A stretch of 64,000 nucleotides of DNA from Acanthacorydalis orientalis (GCA_034766995.1 CM068314.1:32698208-32762207), one strand, 5' to 3'; positions 1-13,695 are shown, counted from the first letter of the stretch. The notes: a model not told the origin generated them from the letters alone. A program made the numbers and translations.

Positions 1-430
1 ATGCATCTTTAAGAATGCATTGAAAGTAAATGTTGCACACATTCAAGAAGAAATTTACACCAAAAGCACAAATTATAAAAAATATATACTTTTATATTTC
101 ATTAAATGTCGTATATATGCTGTCAAATATCTTTCTATATTATAAAAAATGAAACAATGATGCCATTTCCGTGATTTTTATTCATTCTCTGATTGGTTGA
201 TATCAGTCACATGATATATGACTTCAGTGTACAGCTGATAAGAAATTTATTCAAAATATTGTATTCACTGAAGCTTTAGAGTAAAAAAATTGTTACACAA
301 TTTAACATTGTATTTTGTTATGTTCATTGTTATAAACTTTTCTAGTAAAAATTTTACGATTTACATTTTAAGCGGAATATTTTTGTGTATAATGTGTGTG
401 CATAACTTGTTAATTTCTGTTGTTTGTTGT

Positions 431-507
431 GGGGGGGGGGGACGAGAGTTTGCAAACGGGAATTGGCGAGCGCAGCGAACAGAGGCGGAGTCCCCTAGTA
501 ATTTTAA
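431..507. other. Poly-G run followed by GC-rich islet
   Basis: A run of G of about 12 nt is followed by about 65 nt that is far richer in G+C than anything around it, including GGCGAGCGCAGCGAAC. The function is unknown. The base composition is foreign to the surroundings, so it may be an inserted fragment or an artefact. The small reading frame across it (from 290) has no recognisable similarity. Confidence 0.4.
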
Positions 508-577
508 ATAATTAAAACAAAAACAAACTGCTAAATATATTTTTATAAAATATATTAGATCATAATTACGAAATATG

Positions 578-582
<5 letters not shown>

Positions 583-643
<61 letters not shown>
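583..643. repeat. (TA)n microsatellite
   Basis: Uninterrupted TA dinucleotide tract of about 60 nt in AT-rich DNA. Confidence 0.95.
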
Positions 644-645
<2 letters not shown>

Positions 646-1233
646 CTATTTTTCCATCCCTTTTGTAAGAAAGTGTGAATAGTATAATAAATATATTATC
701 CTATAATTTTAAAATATTACACCTTACTGGCGGTACCTAAATGAGAATTTAAAAATATAATTTAAATTTATGACAAATATTAATTTTAAACTAATAGCTT
801 TAATTTAATCGAAAAAAAAATGTTTCCAAAGTAGTTATCTGCAAATACAAAGGAACTTTTAAATAGAACCGCATTAATGTTATCTAATTTTTCACATTAC
901 ACTACAAAAGAATTGAAGAAAGTATTAAATTTGACCATAAGATTGTAACCGTTTATTTTCAAACTCATTGTGCTATCATTCGATAAAGACCACTTCCTAT
1001 CACAAATATAAATTTAAAATGTTCAATGTCACTTTTTAATTTTTCATAGAAAAGAAAAGAATTCTAACAAAATAAAACAAGTAAAATACAAATCAAATAT
1101 TGGTAATAGGGATAAAAGAATCCCAAGGAACAACAAAAACAAAAAAGAGTGTACAGAGAGGAATATAAATCAGAGCATTAAAGTAAAACTAACCTAAAAA
1201 ACAGTCGTTGTTTAGGTTCGTGTTTTAAAAAAC

Positions 1234-1236
<3 letters not shown>

Positions 1237-1298
<62 letters not shown>
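1237..1298. repeat. (TA)n microsatellite
   Basis: Uninterrupted TA tract of about 62 nt, followed after CA by a second short TA run to about 1310. Confidence 0.95.
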
Positions 1299-1302
<4 letters not shown>

Positions 1303-3231
1303 ATATATATAAGCAAAATAAAATACAATGAAAATCTACAGAAAGCTTTGCCCTTTTGAGGATTTTCATTGCAGTTGCAGCAATTCTCCCTTTTATTTGA
1401 AAAAATAGAAGGGATATAAACGTGTAGTTTTTATTAAAAAATATTTTTTAATAACTAACTTATATTTATGGCTAAGAAACGTTCGGCAAGCAGTAAAATT
1501 TCGAAATATTAGTTTTAAAAGTTTGCCTTTTACAATTTTCAGTTCGTAATTGAAGTATAAATTTCAAATTTTTATTTTAAAGTAATCTGCAACCCTATCA
1601 ATAAAATATTTTAAGAGAAATTGCCATTTAAAATTTAGTTCCTATTGATAACATTTATATACTTTTTAATAAGTATTTTGTTTATAATAAATTTGATTAA
1701 TTGTTGCTAGAAGTAAATATATTAATTACGTAACGCTTTATTTACATATTCCCATTCCAGAAAAACGAAGTGTACTTTTTGCTAAGAACTGTTCGAACAA
1801 GAGCCGCAATTAACACTTCATTAACATCTCCATGAATATGATAATCTAGTTTAAAGGGTTTAAAAAAATCTGCAGTTAAAAGTGTTTTTTTTTTAATTCC
1901 GGAGTAACGTCAGTAACTTTCGGATAGTATTACATATTTAACAAATTAAACAACACACAAACACATAAATATTGTTTAAAATAAAAACAAATAGTACTAG
2001 TATTTGGACAATTAATGTAAATAAATAATATTTAAGAAATTAAAACGATAATTAAGGAACATTCCATTTTGTATTTATATACGAAATATTATAATTTAAT
2101 ATAATCAAGTTTTTAAAAAATATTGTTTAAGAATGATAAAAAAACATTATATATATACATGTATGTGTGTGTGTTAAATTTTTTTGTCTCTGTGTAAAAT
2201 GAATTCATAAGACACATTACTTTGAAAATATCGTATGTTCGTATTTAAATTAAACTTAATGTAACGTGTATCAAAATAATTCGATTACAATATAAAAATT
2301 GATCGGGTAAATTTCGATGAAACCAAGTAAACAAGACACTTCACTATTTATATCATCTTTCTTTTCAAATAGTCGGACGTATAGAGTAAGATGGAAATAC
2401 AAACATTAGCTTCGACAATATTATTGATTTCACATAACGAATAACTCGCTGAATGAACTACACTCGCGGTGTTGTACACACATTTGCAGAAACAGAACAG
2501 AGTGCGAATAATGTTCAATAGAGTTTTAGTTACAATGAAGCGCAAGATCTTATGTGATCAGTAGTTGAGCGACAACGTGTGTTTGTCATGTGTGAAATAA
2601 AAACATATCGAACGATTGTACACGTTCTGGCATTGAAATTTATAAGGAAATTTTATTATTACTATATGCATATTTATATATATATAACTACAAGTGTGTG
2701 TATGTGTTTTAAATATTGTGCGCTAAAATAGTATACATGTCTTTAAGTAGAAGTGCGTGTTTTAGTATATTGTGTTTATCACAATATACACGTGTTCTAT
2801 AATTTTAATTCAAAAAGATAAACAAAAAATAAATAAAAAAAAGTTTAGTTGTAGTGCACGCGCATTGTTTCGCTTTATTAGGTTTGTATTTTATATTGAA
2901 ATACATTAATAATTAATCAAATAATTATATGTGTACATTTTTTTTTATTTAAAAATATAGATGTTATCAATAACAAGACAATATAATAATCTGTTAGAAA
3001 TGCCATTCAAATAAGTAAATAGATGAATAAAAAATAAAAATATATTTTCTTCATTAATTGTACTTTAGTACTATTTATTATTTTTGTTAATATTGTACAC
3101 ATTTTTTTCCTTTCATAGTTATAGATTATAGATTACAATCTACTTTATATTCAATATATATTTATATGATGATGATTCAATTAAAGCTTCACATGGAAAC
3201 ACATTAAAAGGGGGCGCAGGCGTTAAGAAAA

Positions 3232-3317
3232 GTCATGTTATTTTTTATTTACTATTTTAGTTCAATTCAATACTAAAATACAATTTAACTAAAATAGTAA
3301 GTGGACGATAACATGAT
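3232..3317. repeat. Imperfect inverted repeat (foldback)
   Basis: Arms at about 3232-3267 and 3282-3317 are inverted copies with a short loop. The shared cores are TCATGTTAT and TTACTATTTTAGTT. Roughly six mismatches fall in 36 nt. It looks like a small foldback transposon relic or a structured intronic RNA. No target duplication is evident. Confidence 0.7.
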
Positions 3318-3364
3318 TTTTTTCATTTTTACGATTTTTGGTGTGGAAGCCTAAGTTGAATCTC

Positions 3365-3382
3365 TATATATATATATGTGTG

Positions 3383-3430
<48 letters not shown>

Positions 3431-3438
3431 CATACATA

Positions 3439-3494
<56 letters not shown>
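3365..3494. repeat. Compound (TA)n/(TG)n/(CATA)n microsatellite
   Basis: Two long TA blocks (about 3387-3426 and 3440-3494) separated by CATA units. A short TG interruption lies at the left end. Confidence 0.9.
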
Positions 3495-3497
<3 letters not shown>

Positions 3498-3913
3498 TAT
3501 ATTAACATACATTTTTTTTGTAATTATAGTGAAATAACATCTAATAAAAGCATATAATTTTGATGTAGACAGTTTGACTAACAAGGAACCAGTAAAAAAT
3601 ACTTTCAATGTAGATTATAAATACGAGATATACTGAAAGCGTGAACTAATAAATTTACTTCAATGATATCAAAGTCAAAGATCAATATAAATGCATTTCG
3701 AAAACATTCCATAAATATTTTTATAATCAAACTTGATTCGCCAAAGAAAACATTTTTAATAGTGAAGGTCGAAGTTATTAACAATATATTTTTACGAAAT
3801 TTGAAACAAGCAATTGATATATTTAGAATTTTAGAACGTAACTGTCAAACTTTACACTCAATATATTTTATTCGAGACCAAAATCAGAACATACATGAAG
3901 ACGCACACACATA

Positions 3914-3916
<3 letters not shown>

Positions 3917-3979
<63 letters not shown>
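3917..3979. repeat. (TA)n microsatellite
   Basis: Preceded by a short CA run on the left (3903-3910), then about 62 nt of TA. Confidence 0.95.
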
Positions 3980-3985
<6 letters not shown>

Positions 3986-4956
3986 TACATTTGTATAATA
4001 GTAAAGTATCTAACACTACTTATTATCACTTCTGCTATAATTATTATAGGTGTATAAAATAAGTTTAGTTTGAATACTTAATTATTTCATGGCGCCAACT
4101 AACAAATATTTACATAGAAGCACTTAATATTTTTTCAGTCACTTCATATACAATTTTACATTTATTAAAATTTTCATCAATTATTTCAGTAGAATAAATA
4201 AATGTATAGTCAATATTCTTGACAGTTCAAAAAAAATAATTTTATCATTTGTTAATAATTATTCGTTCATTCTTAGAATTAGATACGTGAGCTGCAAGCA
4301 TGTATTAATAGTACATATTAACAAGATTTTTTTATCAACACAATTTTACTGACGTTATTACTCCTACATGAATTACTATAATTATAAAACTCAATTATTA
4401 TTAATAATATTGTGTACAGAAATGTATCATGTAGAGATTAATATTTTAAAATAAAGAGTTTAATACGTGCTTATCATTAATTACTTTTGGATATCGAATT
4501 TATTAAACTAAATTGTATAATTAGATGTTTCTTTTTTTTTAAAAAAAAATATAATTATAATTTCGTATCGTTCAAATATATCCATATTTTTAATCGTAAA
4601 TTATTAAAAAGTAAACTATAAAATGTTTGTATATCTGCCGCATATTTTATAAACATGCTAAAAAAAATTATGGAAAAAAGTAATAAAAAAGTTTACTATT
4701 GAATGATTTCAACACTTTTTGGAATAGTTTCTTGAAATTCTCAATACAGTTCTAAACTTGTTATTTGAATTGCAATAAAGTAAAGCATAATCTTTAGTTT
4801 ATTATCATAATTATGCTTTATGAAGGATCTGAAAAATATATTAATACTAGGGTGCTTTTTCCTCTGCTCCTGCGCTCTTTCCCTCATGTCAATTATTAGC
4901 AAGCACATGTAACCGAATGAAACAATAAATATATCAAATAAATAAGTCGGCGTCAT

Positions 4957-4958
<2 letters not shown>

Positions 4959-5010
<52 letters not shown>
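4959..5010. repeat. (TA)n microsatellite
   Basis: Pure TA tract of about 52 nt. An interrupted TA/GATA run follows at 5100-5130. Confidence 0.95.
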
Positions 5011-5013
<3 letters not shown>

Positions 5014-6355
5014 CATATGCTTATATAAACATTCTGACAGACGATTATTTTTTGCACGTAGGTGTTTATAAAGTTTTTTGTGGATAATTTTGATGTTTTA
5101 TATATATATAGATATATATATATATATATAGAAAGATATATGTAAATTTACTTCACTTCTTATTGTTAATTTAACAACAATATTATGTCATACAAGTGCA
5201 TGTTATTAACAAATTCTGTTTGATTTATAATATGATTTATTATATATTCTGTAAAAAAATAACCAAGGACACAATTGCAATAGATATGTTAAAAACAAAA
5301 ACAGACGTACAATTACAACACAATGAAATCATCGTTCAGAATTTAGATTAACAGTCAGTATTTTTATTAACACAAACGTCATTGCACATTAAAAAAAAAG
5401 TGTATTTTGCGTATCATTTTTTAAAAAAATATACTATTATACCACTGTATTAACTAAAATTAACTGTTTACACAAACTGAACTATCACTGTATTTTACCC
5501 ATGCCGAATTTGAAACTAATATATAAAGATACAAATTTTGTAAAACATTTCCATTAAATAAAAAAATTCGTATTTTAACATGTAATTGACATCCATGTAA
5601 TAAATATTAATTTAATTGTCGTTTTTATCATTTTAAGGGTATTAAAATAGATTTTTATATAAACAAATATAATTGAAAATTAACAAAAGTAATGCACGCA
5701 GAGGAGGTATTTTTAAAGTATTAATCATCGATTTAAATAAACGTAGACACGTAATCGTTTGGTACTGCCAGTATTTTTTATCAAGTTTACCCGATTCTTA
5801 AACATTTTTATATGAATTAAGAGTTAGCTAATATCTCCTAATTATTATACGTCTTTCAATTATGATCGCTGTTTTCTTCCAAATGATAATAAAGAACATT
5901 AAAATATTAAAAACTATATGAAACTAATCGTTAACTTATAAAAAATAAAAACAACATTTAAATTCGCATAATTATACGCCACAGGAATGATTTCTAAACA
6001 GTTTTTTTGTTCGAATAGAAGCGAATATATCAAATTAAGTATTTATATTTCATACATATCGCATAGGGTTATCCAAATTTACATTCGTACTTATCAAAAT
6101 AAGAAGAATAAATAATAATAACGTACAAAGTCACTTGTTAGAGTAACGTATAAATAAGTAACGTACAGTTAAAAAAAATAACAAATTACAGTTTGCAGAA
6201 CACACTTGCTCCAGATGAAACAAGTTTCGATTCTTTTAAGATAATTAATTTCCTCAAAATGTATACACATAGCGTTGACATACATAAATGCATATAACAT
6301 ATTCACATAGGACATATGTACACACACGTATCACACATTTGTATGTATATAAATA

Positions 6356-6356
<1 letters not shown>

Positions 6357-6406
<50 letters not shown>
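6357..6406. repeat. (TA)n microsatellite
   Basis: Pure TA tract of about 50 nt, with CA-rich DNA some 25 nt upstream. Confidence 0.95.
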
Positions 6407-6408
<2 letters not shown>

Positions 6409-6820
6409 GGCACACATAAATCAACAAAAATAAAGTTAATTTAAATTAGTTAAATGTTTTAAATATAATATAAAGTAAACTTTCATTCTGATGTTCTCTT
6501 TAATAGTGGCCGAATAATACTTGTTATTACTGCACATAATAAATAAATTACCTGTCAGAAGATTATGACAACTTTTAAATAATTGTTATTAAGAAAATTA
6601 CAAATTAATTTCTTTTAATCAATATTTAATCAATAACTTTTAATTTTAAGACTATTTCCACTGCTTGGCTACATCAAAGCACATATTTTTGCATCAAATA
6701 ATATTATCAGCTTTAAATTACTCTTTTTACTACTTTATAATGTTTATCGCCTTTTTTAAATTTTATTTGATCAATGTGTGAAGGAATTAAGCAAAACTCG
6801 GCCAGGGAGGACCTTTTATT

Positions 6821-6836
6821 TATTTATTTATTTATT

Positions 6837-6907
<71 letters not shown>

Positions 6908-6911
6908 TATG

Positions 6912-6958
<47 letters not shown>
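6821..6958. repeat. Compound (TTTA)n/(TA)n/(TATG)n microsatellite
   Basis: Several TTTA units grade into TA (6841-6895), then TATG units, then a second TA block (6917-6958). Confidence 0.9.
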
Positions 6959-6960
<2 letters not shown>

Positions 6961-7085
6961 TGTTTTAAAAGAATGTGGAAAAAGTTTTATATTACATTAA
7001 ATTTTATTTAAAGTATTTTTTAATAATCATGTACAATAAATCATATTACATTTGTGAAAACTTGTTAGTCCTTGTTTATTCATTT

Positions 7086-7109
7086 ATATATACATACATA
7101 CATACATGC

Positions 7110-7163
<54 letters not shown>

Positions 7164-7171
7164 ATATATAT
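7086..7171. repeat. Interrupted (CATA)n/(TA)n microsatellite
   Basis: CATA units followed by three TA blocks separated by TTTA interruptions. Confidence 0.85.
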
Positions 7172-8126
7172 AAAAATAAATGTGTGTATATGCCGTATTA
7201 AATTTTTAATTTGTCTAATTTCATTTTTTTATGTACCGATTCACATTTTCTTTGCATTAATTTTTCAATAATGCATTTAATTTTGTTAGAAAAAGTAAAA
7301 CCGTTCAGATCTAGTTAAATACAATAGTATTATCAAACTAATAATAGTATCGAACTAAAGCGAATTTCTAAACTAAAGAGGTACTCAAAAACGTATGGCA
7401 GCTTTATTTTTATGTCTAGTTTTATTTCCTTCTTATTTACACATCTGCATAATATACAGATTGTGGTTTAATTTGCACTTATGACTTAATTTGATGACTA
7501 AAGAAAAGTATCTGTGTGATATCAGTGTTGAGGAAGGGAAGAGTTATCTATGTCAAAATAATGGATACGTACAATACCGCGACTATACATTCATTCTTTT
7601 TAGTCGGCATCATTCGTACGATTTACATTTGTATATCATTCATATGTATATAAGTACTATAACAGTAATTAAATAGCGAACATTTTAGTGGAACACTCCT
7701 GAAAATCTGACACATTTTTTACCACATCCTGTCACTGCCGATTTCAATCACGCACGCAACATTTCTTTGAAAGACTGAGTACACATATGATGATATATTT
7801 TATGGTCAACACGTGACATTATCTCCACATGAGACAAAATAAACAATGACGTTTTAGCTAAAATGTTCTTATATTTTGACCTATTAGTCGTCATTCATTC
7901 ACATTTAATGCATTATTTAACTAATTTACATCTAATTTCGTGTAAAAAATATCTATATTACAACAATAAAGTTGTAGTAACATATAAACACTGATTAAGT
8001 AATTAAATTTTATTTCTGGGAAATATTCTTACTGTCATTTTTTTCTAATTAATACTTCAATGAATTTAGAAATTTAATAAGAATGTTACATTCAGTAAAA
8101 ATACACACATTTCGTAAAAAGTATGT

Positions 8127-8129
<3 letters not shown>

Positions 8130-8201
<72 letters not shown>
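8130..8201. repeat. (TA)n microsatellite
   Basis: One of the longest pure tracts, about 72 nt of TA. Confidence 0.95.
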
Positions 8202-8205
<4 letters not shown>

Positions 8206-8452
8206 TTAGTGTTTCCAATCATTAAAAATTCTATAATTGTAACAAAACTTCCGTCAATTTTTAAATGATTAATTAACATATAGGTAAGTAATTAGTAAAA
8301 TATTACTTTTTAAAATACACAAGGAATACCATACATATTTTTCTAATCTAAATCCACATAAGAAGTTCATATACTGTCTAACGCTTGTACAGAATTTTTC
8401 AATAAGAACGTAATTTTTTTAATTTGAAATAAAATAAAACATTTGCGTTGAA

Positions 8453-9520
8453 ATTTTAAATCTCTTTATTGTAAATAATAGTTGGCAGTATGCCATCCGT
8501 AAATGAAAAATAATTTCGTATGTGATCGCCGCATGCTTTCTTACAAGTAACCATTTTTTTGTTAAAATTTTCAATATCATCCCTGCACAACTGTGGCTCT
8601 ATCTCACCAATTACTCTTCTAATTTTATCTTTTAGGTCGAAAATTGTTTTAGAATTATTGGCATACAGCTGTCATTTAACGTGACCCCAAAGAAAGTAGT
8701 CCAAGGGTATTAAATCGCAGGATCCCAGTAATCAGTTGTCTCTATTTCTGAAAATAACACGGCCAAGAAATTTCTTACTCAATAAATCAATTGTTTCACA
8801 AGCTGTGCGGCTTATTTCACCGTCCTGCTGAAACAACACGACCTCCAGATCAATATTATCCAATTCTGCCCACAAAAAAATGATTATCATGTCTCGGTAT
8901 TTTTCTACATTCATAGTAACTGCTTTACCAGCCTGCTTTTTAAAAAGTAAGCGGCCCAGTGATTCCACCGGACCAAAGTGCGCACAAAACAGTCACTTTC
9001 TCTGTGCTGTAACTTCTCAACAATCATCCTCAGATTTATTTCACCCCGGATTCAGTAGTTTTGCTTGTTGACGTAGCTAAAAAGTTCGAAATGGACCTCA
9101 TCGCTAAAGATGACATTTATCCGCAAAACCGCGTACCAGTATCCAATTAACAAATCTTCAACACAATGAATGGTCCGCTGGCTTCAATTTTTGTGTTAAT
9201 TGAACCTTATAAGTCTTCAGAAACAAATCCTTATCCAAAATACGCCATGTGGTCGTCTATGAATGGCCCAATTGCTGCGAACGTCGTAGAATTGAGATTC
9301 CTGGTTCTTCCGATACACTTTTACGAACTAAGTCAATATTTTCTTCAGAACAAGCACTACGAACACATGTTAGTGCTTCTTTAACCTTAACCGATCCATT
9401 CTCTTCAAATTTACTCACTAATCGAAGAATTTTTGATTCAGATGAACGAGTATGTCGAGAATAAATATCGCGTAATTTACAAAATGTATTTTTTATAGAG
9501 CGACCTTTTTCATAGCACAT
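8453..9520 (-). mobile_element. Degenerate mariner-like transposase, full length but dead
   Basis: Read on the minus strand from 9520, the frame starts with a helix-turn-helix N-terminus (SESKILRLVSKFEENGSV, then RRSQQLGHS near residue 80). This is typical of the insect DUF4817-type mariner transposase group. After a stop and frameshifts the similarity resumes. The first catalytic region is recognisable near 9110-9060, followed by RYRDMI-like, FQQDG (second catalytic Asp) and CDLIPLDYFLWGHVK (third catalytic Asp) segments. The C-terminus ends at about 8453. At least eight in-frame stops or shifts show it is non-functional. A short inverted pair (CAATGTCAAAA / TTTTGACATTG) lies just upstream at 9571-9625. 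I could not define terminal repeats or a TA duplication with certainty. Confidence 0.85.
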
Positions 9521-9705
9521 TGTATTATTTCAATGCGTTGTTCTGTGTATACGAAGATATAACTAAAAATGGCAATGTCAAAACTTAACAAATGTCAAAA
9601 AAATACAGCTGTCATTTTGACATTGTGAAATATACACTCTTAAAAACCGCGTCCCTATTGGAAAACCCTTTATGTAAAAAAAGAAAAAATCTTACAAAAA
9701 AAATA

Positions 9706-9745
<40 letters not shown>

Positions 9746-11536
9746 ATACATACACATAATCAATTTTTGTTCGCATTATTTTTATAACCTCTAATCAATA
9801 TCCAACAATAATCCGACAATATGCTATATTTTCATCGTTCTTGATACTTTTTCTATTATTATTACATCATAAAGGAAAAAAATAATTTTATTTGTCATTA
9901 ACACGAGAAATTTTATAAAAGAAAACATTCGAAATGAAATGAAAAAAATGTATTTCAGATCTATGACTGAGATTATGTAAAGAGTATGTCGTATTTGTTG
10001 TTCTTTTGGAAATTCACGGATTTGCAAAAAGTTTTTGAGAATTTTATATGGCTGTGAAAGCAGTTAGCTGGTAGAACTTAGGAGCACAGAATACACGAGA
10101 GCATCTCTTGGTCTTACTTGTAATAAGCTCTCAATCAAGACTTTGTAGTGTTTGGCTACTGCCTGTTCCAAATATTTGTGAAGATTTTTCAAATCACAAG
10201 TTTAAAAAAAATTAACACGCTGAAAATAAATATTTCGGATACTCGGTGATCTATGAGACAAGAAATATGCAACCTCTTTAATATCACTAATACTCGGAGA
10301 CAACATAACTGTCCGATATAATGTTAATAACTCACCTAAGAGTACTCATAAAATTTAATTTACATTACGTGGAAACAAAATTATGTTTTTTTTTTTGTCA
10401 ACGAATAGCTTAGATATACATTTTTTTCCGAGAAATGCAGATGTGCCGTAGCCAAATCTTAATTTTATATTAAATAATTTTGGAACACTGATCTATTATT
10501 TTAGACTTTCCTCGTACATTTGTGGGAGAAAAATTCCACACTATTTCTGGACTAAATAATCCAGAAGTAACTGGAACAGGACGTTGTTTCCAAAACCAGA
10601 AAAGTCCTTACATCACAATTTCAGAAAATGGTAACAAAGGTATATAAACAAAGAACATAATTTAGGTTAGTAAACATTAAGGTTTGAAATATCTTGCAAA
10701 CAGACTGGTGGAAAAATCGACACAATCAAAATTAGCGTTAAAAATCTATGAACACCATCATACTTACAATTAGATAGGAAAAAAATGCTTTATCGCTCAG
10801 AATAATTACTTGTATTACTATATATATTTATCTCTATGGTAAATTTATGGAAATTAAATTTATGTGTAGTAAGCACAATAAATTTTTATTATTATATTTT
10901 ATGACTTCAATTAATAAAAAAGATAAAATCAATAGCCGTAATAACAAAGATCTGAAATTGGTGTAATAAATAATTAATAAAATATATTTTTATGAATTAA
11001 ATAAAATATTTTTAAATATATTTCCTGGCATTGAATAGTACCAAGAGATTAATAATTTAAATAAACATAACAAACATTAAGTCCTCATACATACATACAT
11101 ACTAAGTTAAGAACTTGTAAGCGTAGGCGAATGGCTTACTTTTTGTGTTTATTTTTCACATTAAATATTTCTCAACATACGCCCTTATTTGTACTCAGAT
11201 GTTTTAAATTCTGTGTCTCGTCTATCAATCCATATGTGAATCAGTGATAAACTGGAATAGATTTATTATTATTTTCAATTACCTGAGAGCATATCAAACT
11301 ATGGTAATGTGTACTTTGTAACAAAACTATAGGGGAGTGCTTTTTAAGTAGATGTACATTACTGATATTCAATCATTGACACTAAATTTATAAGTAGTAA
11401 TAATAATAAGTACATTTACGTATGTATGTTTGTAATAATCATATAAATTTTAGGTAAAATAACTTTGAAGAATGTGTTACAGTCACGTACTAATTTTAAA
11501 ATCGATTTTCACTACACTAACCATAAAAAATTTTTC
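9521..11536. other. Gene-free AT-rich region
   Basis: Beyond the dead transposase I see a short TA tract (9710-9736). A moderately GC-richer block follows at about 10030-10340, without recognisable coding similarity. The rest is plain AT-rich DNA. Confidence 0.55.
9710..9736. repeat. (TA)n microsatellite, short
   Basis: About 27 nt of TA followed by CATA units to about 9757. Confidence 0.85.
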
Positions 11537-12020
11537 TGATCAAAAATGTTCAATAAAAGATCATTAACCCTTTCTCTACGACTGTCTTCTCTGCTGGAAC
11601 ACTCCCGCTGAACGAAACGTTGCGCCAAAAGAGTACACATTGCGATCAGACGGTCGTCCGCGTTCGGGTTTACATCTTACGCCTAAAAAAGTTGCGTCGA
11701 GAACGCTTTTTAAAAGAAAAAGAATTTTTTTCTAAAACAAGGTATTTATAATTTCTTAAAAACATTTATACATCCAAACTGTACATCCAGTGTAAATGTA
11801 CGGAGTTTCGTCGAGAGTGACTATAGAGTTGTCCGTTGTATATGAACGACGTCTTGTGGAGAGCGACTATAGTCACCCATAGTAGTAGAGGGGTTAAGAA
11901 AACGCCAAGGTACACATTTTTCTATATCTTGGTACTCTGATAATGATGGCAACAACATCGAAATACACATAAGCAACAAACAAAAATAACCAATTATCAT
12001 TTATTGAACATTTTTGATCA
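11537..12020. mobile_element. Foldback element interrupted by a piggyBac-type MITE
   Basis: The outer inverted repeat has a perfect 21-nt arm at 11537-11557. It matches the reverse complement of 12000-12020, with partial matching for about another 9 nt inward. The piggyBac-type element at 11568-11893 sits between the arms, immediately inside the left arm. This looks like a younger insertion into an older foldback. No coding capacity is seen. Confidence 0.65.
11568..11893. mobile_element. piggyBac-type MITE with TTAA target duplication
   Basis: The 326-bp element is flanked by TTAA on both sides (11564-11567 and 11894-11897). Its ends are inverted: CCCTTTCTCTACGAC on the left and, read inward from the right, CCCCTCTACTACTA. 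CCC ends at TTAA sites are the signature of piggyBac. The body is clearly GC-richer than its surroundings and carries a direct repeat (GAGAGTGACTATAG near 11812, GAGAGCGACTATAG near 11860). It has no transposase, so it is non-autonomous. Confidence 0.8.
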
Positions 12021-12469
12021 AATCATTTTTTTTTTGTGGATACGGAGGAAAACAATTAATTTGTGAAAGTGAATTTGGTTAGTGTGAGAACTGTATTGTT
12101 TAAAACTAGTCTTTAATATATTTTAGTAGTATGACTACTTTATAGTATTTGAATCATTTTGCAATAAATTAACAGTGGCCTTATAAATGTTATTAGTTTA
12201 ATATATTAGTCCAATATATCTGCATAGAATAATGTATAATAAATAAAACTAAAATAGAATAACATACATAAAATAAAAACGAAATCGAAATTTTCTGGTC
12301 CTATTTACTGTTACTGTTGATGATCGTTTAACGATTTTTAAATTGCAGTTGTAAATTAAGGTTCTGTATTTTTTTAGATAATAAGTTTCATCATTATATG
12401 ATCGTTGTATAAATTTTTGTACATAATTCATTCACAGACACGCACACACCCATACACATGTATATGTAT

Positions 12470-12473
12470 ACAT

Positions 12474-12536
<63 letters not shown>
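12470..12536. repeat. (CA)n-(TA)n compound microsatellite
   Basis: A CATA/CA run (about 12457-12484) passes directly into about 52 nt of TA. Confidence 0.9.
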
Positions 12537-12537
<1 letters not shown>

Positions 12538-13150
12538 CGTCAAAAAATATGTCACAAAATATGAAAATAAAACGAAAAGAATATGCTAAAAATTAATTTT
12601 TACTTGAATAAAAAAAAAACTCAAATAAAAAGAAGTAATAATCAAAATAATTTTGAAATATGTTATTTAACTACTAAGAGAATAAAAATGAAATGAGGCT
12701 CTCTTCAACATAATGTCTATGTAAATCGAAGACTCTACTTTGTTTCAATGTATTTTATCGTTTTTTACCTACAGAAATAAAATATATATTTGAAATGCTA
12801 ATATACATCAAGGTTTCAAACTACATTGAAAAATATAAAAAATATTAGAAATTACGAAAACAGAATTACCATTAAAGGAAACAGAAATTATAGACATAAG
12901 CATAACAGTAAAAAGTTTGAAATTAAAATAGACGACATGTATTCCAAGAAAAAAGGTACAGTAACAAAGTAAAGACGTACAGCAGAAATGATTGAATGGG
13001 AGCTAAAGCCATATAGAATTCTTCAAAAATACTCAAATAGAAGAAATAAGGATATCATAAAATATACCAGAAACATGCGGAAAGGTGACGCAGTGAAAGG
13101 TTTAAACTGAAAAAAACGAAGATCTTTATACAAATGAAAATTTTAAATGC

Positions 13151-13262
<112 letters not shown>

Positions 13263-13607
13263 CATACATAGTTATTATCAGACACACACACAAATATATA
13301 TATGGTATGGGTGTACTAGTTTGCTATATTTTATATGTAAAATTAAAAAGACAGACATATAATTTGCTTCAATCTATTTAAATTTTGGTTTAATTATATG
13401 AATATTCCAAACTAAATTATCAAATTTTTTTAATCGTTTTTAATATATTTTTTTAAATCTAAACATAAAATATGTGAAATTTACTGAATAAAAGTGAAAT
13501 AATTCCATACTTTATGGTAATACACGTGCGCATGTATGTGTTTGTATATTTAAAAATATACAAAAGAGATTTAAATATTTCAAAACAATGTGTGTGTACG
13601 AAATAAG

Positions 13608-13611
<4 letters not shown>

Positions 13612-13689
<78 letters not shown>
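13612..13689. repeat. (TA)n microsatellite
   Basis: About 78 nt of uninterrupted TA, the longest pure tract in the left half, followed by CATA and CA. Confidence 0.95.

Positions 13690-13695
<6 letters not shown>

Larger units (their letters stand above)
1..8452. other. Gene-free AT-rich region
   Basis: I see no exon with convincing protein similarity here. The stretch holds several long (TA)n tracts (listed separately), a foldback at 3232-3317 and a GC-richer islet with a poly-G run at 431-442. A moderately GC-rich patch without an obvious product lies at about 2340-2640. If highwire continues to the left, this is intron sequence of that gene on the minus strand. Confidence 0.6.

Noticed and set aside
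290..511. 73-aa + strand frame containing a Gly run
   Set aside because: The Gly run is the poly-G tract. No signal, domain or conserved pattern is visible, and the coding bias is absent.
1178..1369. Open frames rich in Ile-Tyr repeats here and at many other places
   Set aside because: They are translations of (TA)n microsatellites, open only because ATA/TAT carries no stop. There is no protein evidence.
2348..2545. 65-aa minus frame in a GC-richer patch
   Set aside because: No recognisable similarity or splice context. It may be intronic regulatory DNA but nothing supports a protein.
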